From: Mycobacterium sp. EPa45
Lineage (GTDB): Bacteria > Actinomycetota > Actinomycetes > Mycobacteriales > Mycobacteriaceae
Assembly: GCF_001021385.1 (NCBI RefSeq)
Contig: NZ_CP011773.1
Location: 806,001-870,000, forward strand
Reading direction: 5' to 3'
DNA length: 64,000 bases
Shown here: positions 36,822 through 44,848 of the stretch, one piece after another
Position numbering within the stretch: position 1 is the first letter of the stretch
Layout of the letters: every line of letters starts with the position of its first letter
Made by a program: the position numbers and the translations under genes
The notes under the pieces: generated by a model
Databases searched by the model: none
Told to the model about the DNA's origin: nothing
Seen by the model: only the letters and a program-made list of their open reading frames with translations

Positions 36822-36827
36822 TAGGGT
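36822..36827 (+). promoter_or_regulatory. -10 box for leaderless proC
   Basis: TAGGGT is followed by 7 nt and ATG 36835, supporting this start for proC over the in-frame upstream codon at 36790. Confidence 0.45.
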
Positions 36828-36834
36828 TCCCCGC

Positions 36835-37698
36835 ATGGCCAGAATCGCGATCATCGGCGGCGGGAGCATGGGCGAGGCGATCCTTGCGGGACTGCTTCGA
36901 GCGGGCCGGCAGGTCAAGGATCTCGTGATCTCCGAGCGCATGCCGGAGCGTGCCCGCTATTTGGGGGAGAAGTACTCGGTTCAGCTCGCTTCGGTGTCCG
37001 AGGCGGTCGAGACCGCGGCATTCGTGATCGTCGCGGTGAAGCCGGGCGATGCCGAGACCGTCGTCGCGGAGATCGCCGAGGCTGCTGCCCGGGCCGACAG
37101 CGACACCATCGAGCAGGTCTTCGTGACCGTTGCCGCGGGAGTGACGATCGGCTTCTACGAAGCGCGACTGCCCGCCGGGTCGCCGGTGATCCGGGTGATG
37201 CCCAATACGCCGGCTCTGGTGGGTGCAGGCGTCAGCGCCATGGCCGCGGGCCGGTTCGCCACCGCTGAGCAGCTCGCTGACGTCGCGGCGGTGTTCCGAT
37301 GCGTCGGCGACGTGTTGACCGTCCCGGAGAGCCAGCTGGACGCCGTCACGGCCGTCTCCGGGTCGGGTCCCGCCTACTTCTTCCTGTTCGTCGAAGCGTT
37401 GGTCGACGCGGCGGTCGCCAACGGGCTCGGCAGGGCGGTCGCGACCGACCTCGCCGTGCAGACCATGGCCGGATCAGCGGCGATGCTGCTGGAACGCCTC
37501 GACGGCCAGCGCGCGGCCGGCGAAGACGCCGGGCTGGACACCTCTCCGGCCCGGCTGCGGGCGATGGTCACGTCCCCGGGCGGCACCACTGCCGCTGGCC
37601 TGCGGGAACTCGAGATTGGTGGGGTGCGTGCGGCTGTGGCGGCCGCCGTCGACGCCGCAAAAACCCGCTCTGAGCAGCTAGGAATTACATCAGAGTAG
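36835..37698 (+). CDS. proC: Pyrroline-5-carboxylate reductase ProC
   Basis: A 287-residue enzyme reducing 1-pyrroline-5-carboxylate to proline with NAD(P)H. The N-terminal Rossmann motif IAIIGGGSMGEAILAGLL, VIVAVKPGDAE, RVMPNTPALVGAGVSAM, and the C-terminal dimerisation region DAVTAVSGSGPAYFFLFVEA with MVTSPGGTTAAGLRELE are diagnostic. It is preceded by a leaderless -10 box. Confidence 0.95.
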   Translation: MARIAIIGGGSMGEAILAGLLRAGRQVKDLVISERMPERARYLGEKYSVQLASVSEAVETAAFVIVAVKPGDAETVVAEIAEAAARADSDTIEQVFVTVAAGVTIGFYEARLPAGSPVIRVMPNTPALVGAGVSAMAAGRFATAEQLADVAAVFRCVGDVLTVPESQLDAVTAVSGSGPAYFFLFVEALVDAAVANGLGRAVATDLAVQTMAGSAAMLLERLDGQRAAGEDAGLDTSPARLRAMVTSPGGTTAAGLRELEIGGVRAAVAAAVDAAKTRSEQLGITSE

Positions 37699-37837
37699 TT
37701 CAAGAAATTTCTGATGGATTGACCCACACCCGTCGCAGTAACCCCATCCGCCACGCTATTCTCCTCGTGTATGCACGGCTGGGTGCCAGCGGTGGGGAAG
37801 CCGCTGGAACTGCCCGTGCCTGACGGATTGGGTTGCG

Positions 37838-38101
37838 ATGACGTCTATGAACGGGCCATCGGCGCGGGATTCGGCTGGAAAATCGGCGCGTGATGCCGGC
37901 GGCGCCGACAGCCCGCCCGCCGCTCGAGCTCAATTTCTCACCGTCGCCGAAGTCGCCGCGCTGATGCGCGTCAGCAAGATGACGGTCTACCGCCTGGTGC
38001 ACAACGGCGAGTTGCCCGCTGTGCGGGTGGGCCGGTCGTTCCGGGTGCATGCCAAGGCCGTCCACGACCTGCTGGAGACGTCGTACTTCGACGCCGGCTG
38101 A
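37838..38101 (+). CDS. Small HTH protein, excisionase/BldC type (Rv0500A-like)
   Basis: An 87-residue protein. A disordered N-terminus (1-30) is followed by a MerR/excisionase-like helix-turn-helix: FLTVAEVAALMRVSKMTVYR, then LVHNGELPAVRVGRSFRVH with a Phe/Tyr wing. It is conserved between proC and bS22 in mycobacteria. ATG 37838 or ATG 37847 may be the start. Upstream (37789-37812) a 7-bp hairpin CCAGCGG/CCGCTGG is present. Confidence 0.85.
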   Translation: MTSMNGPSARDSAGKSARDAGGADSPPAARAQFLTVAEVAALMRVSKMTVYRLVHNGELPAVRVGRSFRVHAKAVHDLLETSYFDAG

Positions 38102-38182
38102 TCGGTCGTCGCGCAGGCGCTCATCGCTGGGTGACCAGCTGGTCGGCAACAGGTCGTTTTCCGTTCCGCATGCCTGCTTAGG

Positions 38183-38222
38183 TAAGGTGTCCGGGACACA
38201 AGAAGCCTGCTCTGGTGCAGGC
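38183..38222 (+). promoter_or_regulatory. Structured leader upstream of bS22
   Basis: TAAGGT (38183-38188) is a candidate -10. It overlaps a short palindrome GTGTCCGGGACAC (38187-38199). A hairpin GCCTGC (38205-38210)/GCAGGC (38217-38222) follows in the presumed 5' leader, 28 nt before the bS22 ATG. Confidence 0.35.
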
Positions 38223-38250
38223 ACTGCGAGGATTTAGGTAGCGGATTTTC

Positions 38251-38352
38251 ATGGGTTCAGTCATCAAGAAGCGGCGTAAGCGCATGTCGAAGAAGAAGCA
38301 CCGCAAGCTGCTGCGTCGTACCCGGGTCCAGCGCAGAAAACTCGGCAAGTAG
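38251..38352 (+). CDS. Small ribosomal protein bS22 (Rv0500B-like)
   Basis: A 33-residue, extremely basic protein (starting [20 protein letters not shown] and ending RRKLGK), matching the AURKAIP1/COX24 domain family. In M. smegmatis the orthologue is a real subunit of the 30S ribosome, bS22, located near the decoding centre. The gene has a weak AGGT ribosome-binding site, its own hairpin-containing leader, and an independent position between the HTH gene and the epimerase gene. Confidence 0.92.
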
Positions 38353-38412
38353 TCGTCGCAACCCGGTCTGGCTCGGCCGCCGTCGAGCCGTGCCGGGTTT
38401 CGGATGAGCCGA

Positions 38413-38418
38413 TAGGCT
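38413..38418 (+). promoter_or_regulatory. -10 box for leaderless epimerase gene
   Basis: TAGGCT is followed by 7 nt and ATG 38426, so ATG 38426 rather than TTG 38420 is the likely start. Confidence 0.45.
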
Positions 38419-38425
38419 GTTGAAG

Positions 38426-39499
38426 ATGTCTTCCGGCGGTATCGACAACGAAGCTCCGCATTACCCGAAGGTCGTGCTGGTCACCGGGGCGTGCAGGTTC
38501 CTCGGTGGGTACCTCACCGCGCGCCTGGCGCAGAACCCGTTGATCAACAAGGTCATCGCCGTGGACGCCGTCGCGCCCAGCAAGGACCTGCTGCGCCGGA
38601 TGGGCCGCGCCGAGTTCGTCCGCGCTGACATTCGAAATCCGTTCATCGCCAAGGTGATTCGCAACGGCGAGGTCGACACCGTGGTGCATGCGGCCGCAGC
38701 CTCCTACGCTCCGCGCTCTGGTGGGCGCGCAACGTTGAAGGAAATCAACGTCATGGGCGCCATGCAGTTGTTCGCCGCCTGTCAGAAGGCGCCGTCGGTG
38801 CGACGGGTGATCCTCAAGTCGACCTCCGAGGTCTATGGCTCCCATCCGCACGATCCGGTGGCCTTCACCGAGGACAGCAGCAGCCGCCGTCCGCCCGCGG
38901 AGGGTTTCGCCCGCGACAGCATCGACATCGAGGGCTATGCGCGCGGCCTGGGCCGGCGCAGGCCCGACATCGCGGTCACCATCCTGCGGCTGGCCAACAT
39001 GATCGGCCCGGGGATGGATACCGCGCTCTCGCGTTATCTGGCCGGACCTCTGGTGGCCACGGTGCTCGGCCACGATGCGCGGCTGCAGCTGCTGCATGAG
39101 CAGGATGCGCTCGGCGCGCTGGAGCGGGCCACGATGGCGGGCAAATCGGGCACCTTCAACATCGGCGCCGACGGCGTGATCATGATGTCGCAGGCAATCC
39201 GGCGGTCCGGGCGAGTTGCGATTCCACTGCCGAATTCCGCGGTTTGGGCACTGTATTCGTTGCGCAGGGCAGGCCGGACCTCCGACCTCAACCGTGACCA
39301 GATGGACTGGTTAAATTACGGCCGCGTCATGGACACCACCAGGATGCGCTCCGAGTTGGGCTTTACGCCGAAATGGACGACGATGGAGGCATTCGACGAC
39401 TACGTGCGCGGCCGAGGATTGACCCCGATCATCGATCCGAAATGGGTACGATCTGTGGAGAGTCGCGCGGTCGCCGTTGCGCAGCGGTGGGGCGGCTGA
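38426..39499 (+). CDS. NAD-dependent epimerase/dehydratase, extended SDR (Rv0501, GalE2-like)
   Basis: A 357-residue extended SDR. The nucleotide motif is unusual: VVLVTGACRFLGGYLTARL, with Cys-Arg in the place of the usual Gly-Phe/Gly. Other motifs: VVHAAAASYAP, LKSTSEVYGSHP in place of the usual YxxxK Tyr region, and RLANMIGPGMDTAL. The canonical YxxxK pair is not evident, so catalysis may differ or be lost. M. tuberculosis Rv0501 is annotated galE2; the substrate is unproven. The gene is followed by the acyltransferase gene by 26 bp. Confidence 0.85.
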   Translation: MSSGGIDNEAPHYPKVVLVTGACRFLGGYLTARLAQNPLINKVIAVDAVAPSKDLLRRMGRAEFVRADIRNPFIAKVIRNGEVDTVVHAAAASYAPRSGGRATLKEINVMGAMQLFAACQKAPSVRRVILKSTSEVYGSHPHDPVAFTEDSSSRRPPAEGFARDSIDIEGYARGLGRRRPDIAVTILRLANMIGPGMDTALSRYLAGPLVATVLGHDARLQLLHEQDALGALERATMAGKSGTFNIGADGVIMMSQAIRRSGRVAIPLPNSAVWALYSLRRAGRTSDLNRDQMDWLNYGRVMDTTRMRSELGFTPKWTTMEAFDDYVRGRGLTPIIDPKWVRSVESRAVAVAQRWGG

Positions 39500-39525
39500 G
39501 ACCGATGGTGGGGAGAAGGTAAGAA

Positions 39526-40590
39526 GTGCCGGGTGAATCAAAAGCGAAAGTGATTCCGCTGCACTCGAATACGAGTCGGGTTGCGGCCGCTCGCCGCGCC
39601 GCGCAGCGTGCCGAAGCCGCGCGCCGACATCCCTCGCTGCTGTCCGATCCCGGTACTCGCGCCTCGGCGGAGGAGATCGCCGCCGTCGTCCGGGAAATCG
39701 ATTCGCGCCGCGGAGCCAGTGGAATGGGGCCCATCGATGAGGCTCCCAATGAACTGGCGCAACGTATTTCGGCAGTCGCCGATTACGTCACCAAGCGATT
39801 CACCGGTGACTATTCGGTCGACGAATTCGGCTTCGACCCGATGTTCAACGACGCCGTCGTCATGCCTTTGCTGCGGGTGTTTTTCAAGAATTGGTTCCGG
39901 GTCGAGGTCAGTGGCATCGAGAATCTGCCGAAAAAGGGCGCCGGACTGGTGGTGGCCAATCACGCCGGAACGTTGCCGATCGACGGGATGATGTTGTCGG
40001 TGGCGGTACACGACCATCACCCGGCGAACCGGGATGTGCGGTTGCTGGCCGCGGACATGGTCTTCGACATGCCGGTGCTCGGACCCATCGCGCGCAAGGC
40101 CGGGCACACGATGGCGTGCACCACCGACGCCCATCGCCTGCTGGCGGGCGGCGAACTGACCGCCGTCTTCCCCGAGGGATACAAGGGTTTGGGCAAGCCC
40201 TTCCGGGACCGGTACAAGCTGCAGCGCTTCGGTCGTGGCGGGTTCGTCTCCGCGGCACTTCGCACCAAGGCGCCCATCATCCCGTGTTCGATCGTCGGGT
40301 CCGAGGAGATCTATCCGATGATCGCCGACGTCAAGCTCTTGGCGCGGGTGCTCGGACTGCCGTACTTCCCGATCACGCCGCTGTTCCCGCTGGCCGGCCC
40401 GGCCGGGCTCATCCCGCTTCCGTCCAAGTGGCACATCGCTTTCGGCAAGCCGATCGAGACGGCGAGCTACGACGAGGCCGCGGCCGACGACCCGATGATC
40501 ACCTTCGATCTCACCGACCAGGTGCGGGAGACCATCCAGCAGACGCTGTACCAGTTGCTGACCAAGCGCCGCAACATGTTCTTCGGCTGA
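39526..40590 (+). CDS. Lysophospholipid acyltransferase family protein (Rv0502-like)
   Basis: A 354-residue membrane-associated acyltransferase of the PlsC/AGPAT type. The H-x4-D catalytic motif is in VVANHAGTLPIDGMML, the acceptor motif is TAVFPEGYKGLGKP and a later motif is IIPCSIVGSEEIYP. An N-terminal ~90-residue basic extension is present. The exact lipid made is not known. GTG 39526 is the start. Convergent with the HadA-like gene. Confidence 0.9.
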   Translation: MPGESKAKVIPLHSNTSRVAAARRAAQRAEAARRHPSLLSDPGTRASAEEIAAVVREIDSRRGASGMGPIDEAPNELAQRISAVADYVTKRFTGDYSVDEFGFDPMFNDAVVMPLLRVFFKNWFRVEVSGIENLPKKGAGLVVANHAGTLPIDGMMLSVAVHDHHPANRDVRLLAADMVFDMPVLGPIARKAGHTMACTTDAHRLLAGGELTAVFPEGYKGLGKPFRDRYKLQRFGRGGFVSAALRTKAPIIPCSIVGSEEIYPMIADVKLLARVLGLPYFPITPLFPLAGPAGLIPLPSKWHIAFGKPIETASYDEAAADDPMITFDLTDQVRETIQQTLYQLLTKRRNMFFG

Positions 40591-40626
40591 GCGGCCGTAG
40601 GTCTGCTCGGAGCCGACGAAAAAGCT

Positions 40627-41130
40627 TTAGGTTTGCCGGCCCATCGCTGCCGCGGCAATTGCCGCGACCTGAGCGTTGGTCTCCTCGGCGCCGGCTTCAC
40701 CGATCATGGTCACGACGGTCGTCATCACCGGTTTGCCCTCTTCGTCGGTGACTTCGCTGCGCAATTCGCTGATCACCGTGCCGTGCGATTCGACCACTGA
40801 ATCCAGCCAGGAATCGAAGAACAATTTGTCGCCCGCCACGATCCGGCGGTGATATTTGATCTTCTGATCGCGATGAATGACGCGGGCGATATTGATGCCG
40901 ACATCGAAGTTGCGGAAGATGTCGAGCTGCACCTGCCGTCCCGGGATCGCGATGAAGGTCAGCGGTGCCACCACATCGGGGTAACCGGCGGCCCTGGCCG
41001 CCTCCTCGCTGAAATGCAGCGGATTGTCGGACTGAATCGCCTTGGCGTACTCGCGGATTTTCTCCCGGCCGACCAGGTAATAGTCCGGATAGCGGTAGTG
41101 GGTTCCGATGATGTCGCTGGCGATTGACAC
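40627..41130 (-). CDS. HadA-like (3R)-hydroxyacyl dehydratase subunit (Rv0504c-like)
   Basis: A 167-residue single hotdog protein. The N-terminal part [20 protein letters not shown] with [20 protein letters not shown] followed by [10 protein letters not shown] is close to the HadA/HadC FAS-II subunits (UPF0336). HadA-type subunits supply the substrate-binding half and need a HadB partner for catalysis; no HadB is encoded here. It could act in mycolic or related acyl-chain metabolism. GTG start at 41130. Confidence 0.88.
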   Translation of the reverse strand: MSIASDIIGTHYRYPDYYLVGREKIREYAKAIQSDNPLHFSEEAARAAGYPDVVAPLTFIAIPGRQVQLDIFRNFDVGINIARVIHRDQKIKYHRRIVAGDKLFFDSWLDSVVESHGTVISELRSEVTDEEGKPVMTTVVTMIGEAGAEETNAQVAAIAAAAMGRQT

Positions 41131-41136
41131 CCGGGG

Positions 41137-41142
41137 AGCCTA
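41137..41142 (-). promoter_or_regulatory. -10 box for leaderless HadA-like gene
   Basis: On the minus strand TAGGCT is followed by 6 nt and GTG 41130. Confidence 0.45.
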
Positions 41143-41168
41143 TCAGCGGCTATTCCGGCGCCTGTGAA

Positions 41169-42098
41169 TCAGCGCCGACGGGACACCGCTGCCGCGAGCG
41201 CGCCGCCGACCGCTCCCAGCGCCAGCGCCGAGGGCACCCCGATGCGCGCCGCCTTGCGCGCGGTGCGGAAGTCGCGGATTTCCCAGCCGCGCTCGCGGGC
41301 CAGCTCGCGCAGGTCGGCATCCGGGTTGATCGCGACCGCGGTGCCCACCAGCGACAGCATCGGAACGTCGTTGTAGCTGTCGGAGTAGGCGGTGCAGCGC
41401 CTGAGGTTCAGCCCTTCGCGAACGGCCAGCTGGCGCACCGCATGCGCCTTGCCGACGCCGTGCAGGATGTCGCCCACCAGGCGGCCGGTGAACACCCCGT
41501 TCTCCGACTCCGCGACCGTACCCAGCGCGCCGGTGAAGCCCAGCCGGCGGGCGATCGTGTCGGCCAGCTCGAAGGGCGTCGCCGTGACCAGCCACACCTG
41601 CTGGCCGGCGTCGAGGTGCATCTGCGCCAGCGCGCGGGTACCGGGCCAGATCTTGTCGGCGATGATCTCGTCGTAGATTTCCTCGCCCGCGGCGATCAGC
41701 TCGGCGGTCGACCGTCCCTCGATGAACGCCAGCGCCTTGCGCCGGCCCTCGGCGACGTCATCGCTGTTCTCCCGCCCGGTCAGCTGGAACTTGGCCTGTG
41801 CGTAGATGAATTTGGCCATGTCGCCGTAGGTGAAGTACTTGCGCGCGGCCAGGCCGCGGCCGAAGTGCACCAGCGACGAGCCCTGCACGAGGGTGTTGTC
41901 CACGTCGAAGAACGCGGCGGCGGTGAGGTCGGCGGGCGGTGGCAGGCTCGGCTCGGCGGCCTGCGGCCCCGGCTCACGATGCGCGGCCATGCTGGCATCG
42001 CGTGCCACAGCACTGGCTTGCTCGGCGACCAACTCGTCGACGGCCCGCGCGGCGCTGGCATCGCCTGCAAGCTCCTGGTCGTGGTCCCCAGAACCCAT
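41169..42098 (-). CDS. SerB1-like HAD phosphatase (Rv0505c-like)
   Basis: A 309-residue HAD-IB hydrolase. The catalytic Asp pair is Asp65 and Asp67 in [15 protein letters not shown]. Motif II is [10 protein letters not shown], and motif III/IV is [19 protein letters not shown] hydrophobic or basic C-terminus ([19 protein letters not shown]) may associate with membrane. The family covers phosphoserine phosphatases and CicA-like proteins; the activity is uncertain. Divergent from the glutaredoxin-like gene by 30 bp. Confidence 0.88.
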   Translation of the reverse strand: MGSGDHDQELAGDASAARAVDELVAEQASAVARDASMAAHREPGPQAAEPSLPPPADLTAAAFFDVDNTLVQGSSLVHFGRGLAARKYFTYGDMAKFIYAQAKFQLTGRENSDDVAEGRRKALAFIEGRSTAELIAAGEEIYDEIIADKIWPGTRALAQMHLDAGQQVWLVTATPFELADTIARRLGFTGALGTVAESENGVFTGRLVGDILHGVGKAHAVRQLAVREGLNLRRCTAYSDSYNDVPMLSLVGTAVAINPDADLRELARERGWEIRDFRTARKAARIGVPSALALGAVGGALAAAVSRRR

Positions 42099-42128
42099 GG
42101 GACAACCCTAACTGCGACACTGGATCAG

Positions 42129-42389
42129 GTGAGCCGCGCACACGTCGAGCTGTTGACCCGGGCCGGGTGCACCATCTGCCAACAGGTGTACCAACGCCTG
42201 GCCGAGCTGGCCGCCGAGCTGGATTTCGAGCTGACGGCCACCGACGTCGATGCGGCTGCGGCCGGGGGGGACAACGCTTTACGGGCCGAATTCGGCGACC
42301 GGCTGCCGGTTGTCCTGCTCGACGGCCGCGAGCACAGCTACTGGGATGTCGACGTCGAGCGGCTTCGCGCCGACCTGTCCCAGCGGTGA
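42129..42389 (+). CDS. Glutaredoxin-like protein (Rv0508-like)
   Basis: An 86-residue thioredoxin-fold protein of the DUF836/glutaredoxin-like family with the CxxC motif RAGCTICQQVYQ and a cis-Pro region at DRLPVVLLDGREHSYWDVD. GTG 42129 is the start. It is conserved just upstream of hemA, but 106 bp separate them. Confidence 0.85.
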   Translation: MSRAHVELLTRAGCTICQQVYQRLAELAAELDFELTATDVDAAAAGGDNALRAEFGDRLPVVLLDGREHSYWDVDVERLRADLSQR

Positions 42390-42484
42390 ACACCGGCGGA
42401 ATTTGGCCAGCCGCCTGCGCAGCGTTTACCGTGGAAGTAAGTTTCACTAACGGAGCATTCCGTCACAGCGAGGGAGCGGGCCAG

Positions 42485-42499
42485 GTGATCGTGCCGTGA
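42485..42499 (+). other. Four-codon mini-ORF overlapping the hemA start
   Basis: GTG ATC GTG CCG TGA. Its stop overlaps the hemA GTG (42496). The only good Shine-Dalgarno, AGGGAG (42471-42476), is 8 nt before this mini-ORF but 19 nt before hemA. This may couple hemA initiation to the mini-ORF. Confidence 0.35.
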
Positions 42500-43863
42500 G
42501 CGTGCTGCTGTTCGGAGTGTCGCATCGCAGCGCTCCCGTGTCGGTTCTCGAGCAACTGTCCACCGATGAGTCGGACCAGCTCAAGATCATCGACCAGCTG
42601 CTGCAGTCGTCGCTGGTGACCGAGGCGATGGTGCTGTCCACCTGCAACCGTGTCGAGGTCTACGCGGTGGTCGACGCCTTCCACGGCGGCCTGTCGGCCA
42701 TCGGCCAGGTGCTGGCCGAGCACTCCGGCATGTCGATGGGCGATCTGACCAAATACGCCTACGTCCGCTACGCCGAGGCCGCCGTCGAGCACCTGTTTGC
42801 GGTAGCCAGCGGCCTGGACAGCGCGGTGATCGGCGAACAGCAGGTACTCGGCCAGGTCCGCCGCGCATACGCCACCGCCGAGGCCAACAAGACCGTCGGC
42901 CGCATCCTGCACGACCTGTCCCAGCGCGCGCTCTCGGTGGGCAAGCGGGTGCACTCCGAGACCGCGATCGACGCCGCCGGCGCCAGCGTGGTGTCCGTCG
43001 CACTGGACATCGCCGCCTCCCGGTTGGACGGCTTGGCCGGTCGCACCGCCGCCGTCGTCGGCGCCGGATCGATGGGCGGGCTGTCGGTCGCGCACCTGTT
43101 GCGGGCCGGTATCACCCACATCGACGTCGTGAACCGGTCCCTGCCGCGTGCGGAGCGGTTGGCCGAGAACATCCGCGCCCAGGGCGCGACGGCACGGGCG
43201 CTGAGCCTCGAGGAGCTGCCGGCCGCGCTGGCCGCTGCGGATGTGGTGGTCAGCTGTACCGGCGCGGTCCGTCCGGTGGTCACGCTGGCTGATGTGCACC
43301 ACGCGCTGGCCAGCGTCCGTCGCGACGAGACCGCCCCGCCGCTTGTGCTCTGTGACCTGGGGATGCCTCGCGACGTCGACGCCGCCGTGGCCGGACTGCC
43401 CGGTGTGACCGTGATCGACATGGACCGGGTGCAGCGCGAGCCATCGGCGCGGGCCGCGGCCACCGATGCCGAAGCCGCCCGCCAGATCGTCGCCGCCGAG
43501 GTTGCCAGCTATCTGACCGGTCAGCGGATGTCGGAAGTCACGCCGACAGTGACCGCATTGCGCCAGCGCGCCGCCGATGTGGTCGAGTCCGAACTGCTGC
43601 GGCTGGACAACCGGCTGCCCGGCCTGGACGAGGCCCAGCGTGACGAGGTCGCCCGCACCGTGCGCCGGGTGGTCGACAAGCTGCTGCACGCCCCGACGGT
43701 GCGGGTCAAGCAGCTGGCCAGCGCGCCCGGCGGGGACAGCTACGCCGAGGCGTTGCGGGAACTCTTCGAACTCGATCCACAGGCCGTCGATGCCGTGGCC
43801 GCAGGTGAATTGCCCCTGCTGGCACCGGAATTCGATCAGCGCCGAGCCGACGGTACCGGGTAG
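42496..43863 (+). CDS. hemA: Glutamyl-tRNA reductase HemA
   Basis: A 455-residue enzyme that reduces glutamyl-tRNA to glutamate 1-semialdehyde, the first committed step in the C5 heme pathway. Catalytic Cys50 is in [16 protein letters not shown]. The NADPH domain has [18 protein letters not shown], and the dimerisation domain ends [23 protein letters not shown] start is consistent with the conserved N-terminus [14 protein letters not shown]. It heads a hemA-hemC-hemD-hemB operon. Confidence 0.97.
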   Translation: MSVLLFGVSHRSAPVSVLEQLSTDESDQLKIIDQLLQSSLVTEAMVLSTCNRVEVYAVVDAFHGGLSAIGQVLAEHSGMSMGDLTKYAYVRYAEAAVEHLFAVASGLDSAVIGEQQVLGQVRRAYATAEANKTVGRILHDLSQRALSVGKRVHSETAIDAAGASVVSVALDIAASRLDGLAGRTAAVVGAGSMGGLSVAHLLRAGITHIDVVNRSLPRAERLAENIRAQGATARALSLEELPAALAAADVVVSCTGAVRPVVTLADVHHALASVRRDETAPPLVLCDLGMPRDVDAAVAGLPGVTVIDMDRVQREPSARAAATDAEAARQIVAAEVASYLTGQRMSEVTPTVTALRQRAADVVESELLRLDNRLPGLDEAQRDEVARTVRRVVDKLLHAPTVRVKQLASAPGGDSYAEALRELFELDPQAVDAVAAGELPLLAPEFDQRRADGTG

Positions 43864-43868
43864 CACGG

Positions 43869-44822
43869 TTGGCCGGCAGTAACGACGCGGTGATCCGGAT
43901 CGGTACCCGGGGCAGTCTGCTGGCGACCACGCAGGCCGGGACCATTAGAGACGAATTGATCGAGCGCGGGCACCGCGCCGAGCTGGTCATCGTCAGCACC
44001 GAGGGTGACCGATCGGAGGCGCCCGTCGCCGAAATCGGGGTCGGGGTCTTCACCGCCGCCCTGCGTGAAGCCATCGCCGACGGCCGCGTCGACATGGCCG
44101 TGCACTCGTACAAGGATTTGCCGACGGCATTCGACGACCGGTTCACCATCGCGGCGATCCCCCGCCGGGAGGACGCCCGCGACGCGTTGGTGGCCCGCGA
44201 CGGGATGGTTTTGGGGGAGTTGCCTGCGGGCTCGGTGATCGGCACGAGCTCCGTGCGACGGGCTGCGCAGCTTAGAGCACTGGGTCTCGGTTTGGAAATC
44301 CGCCCCCTACGAGGCAACCTAGATACCAGGTTGAACAGGGTAAGCAGTGGTGATCTCGACGCCATCGTGGTTGCCCGGGCGGGCCTGGCCCGCCTCGGGC
44401 GACTCGGCGATGTCACCGAGACGCTGGAGCCGGTGCAGATGTTGCCAGCGCCGGCCCAAGGTGCGCTGGCGGTCGAGTGCCGCGCGGGCGATACCGAGCT
44501 CGCGGCGCTGTTGGGATCACTCGATGATCCCGACACCCGCGCCGCGGTCACCGCGGAGCGAACCCTGTTGGCTGAACTGGAGGCGGGCTGTTCCGCACCG
44601 GTGGGCGCGATCGCCGAGGTGGTCGAATCCATCGATGACGACGGTCGCGTCTTCGAGGAGCTGTCACTACGCGCATGCGTGGCGGCAGCAGACGGATCCG
44701 ACGTGATTCGTGCGTCCGGTATCGGCACGCCCGGCCGGTCCGCAGAGCTGGGGCTCTCGGTCGCCGCGGAGTTGTTCGAGCTGGGTGCGCGCGAAGTCAT
44801 GTCGGCACAGACTCCGCAATGA
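43869..44822 (+). CDS. hemC: Porphobilinogen deaminase HemC
   Basis: Condenses four porphobilinogens to hydroxymethylbilane. Motifs: [51 protein letters not shown], and the dipyrromethane-cofactor Cys in [15 protein letters not shown] (Cys241 from TTG 43869). TTG 43869 gives 317 residues and sits 5 bp after hemA. GTG 43890 would match the M. tuberculosis N-terminus (VIRIGTRGS) and is an equally good start. Confidence 0.95.
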   Translation: MAGSNDAVIRIGTRGSLLATTQAGTIRDELIERGHRAELVIVSTEGDRSEAPVAEIGVGVFTAALREAIADGRVDMAVHSYKDLPTAFDDRFTIAAIPRREDARDALVARDGMVLGELPAGSVIGTSSVRRAAQLRALGLGLEIRPLRGNLDTRLNRVSSGDLDAIVVARAGLARLGRLGDVTETLEPVQMLPAPAQGALAVECRAGDTELAALLGSLDDPDTRAAVTAERTLLAELEAGCSAPVGAIAEVVESIDDDGRVFEELSLRACVAAADGSDVIRASGIGTPGRSAELGLSVAAELFELGAREVMSAQTPQ

Positions 44823-44848
44823 CCGTGGAGTAGAGCGGGAGTGAAGCG

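Noticed and set aside
37771..37893. 40-codon ORF overlapping the HTH gene start
   Set aside because: No good ribosome-binding site or -10 spacing, and it runs into the better-supported HTH frame.
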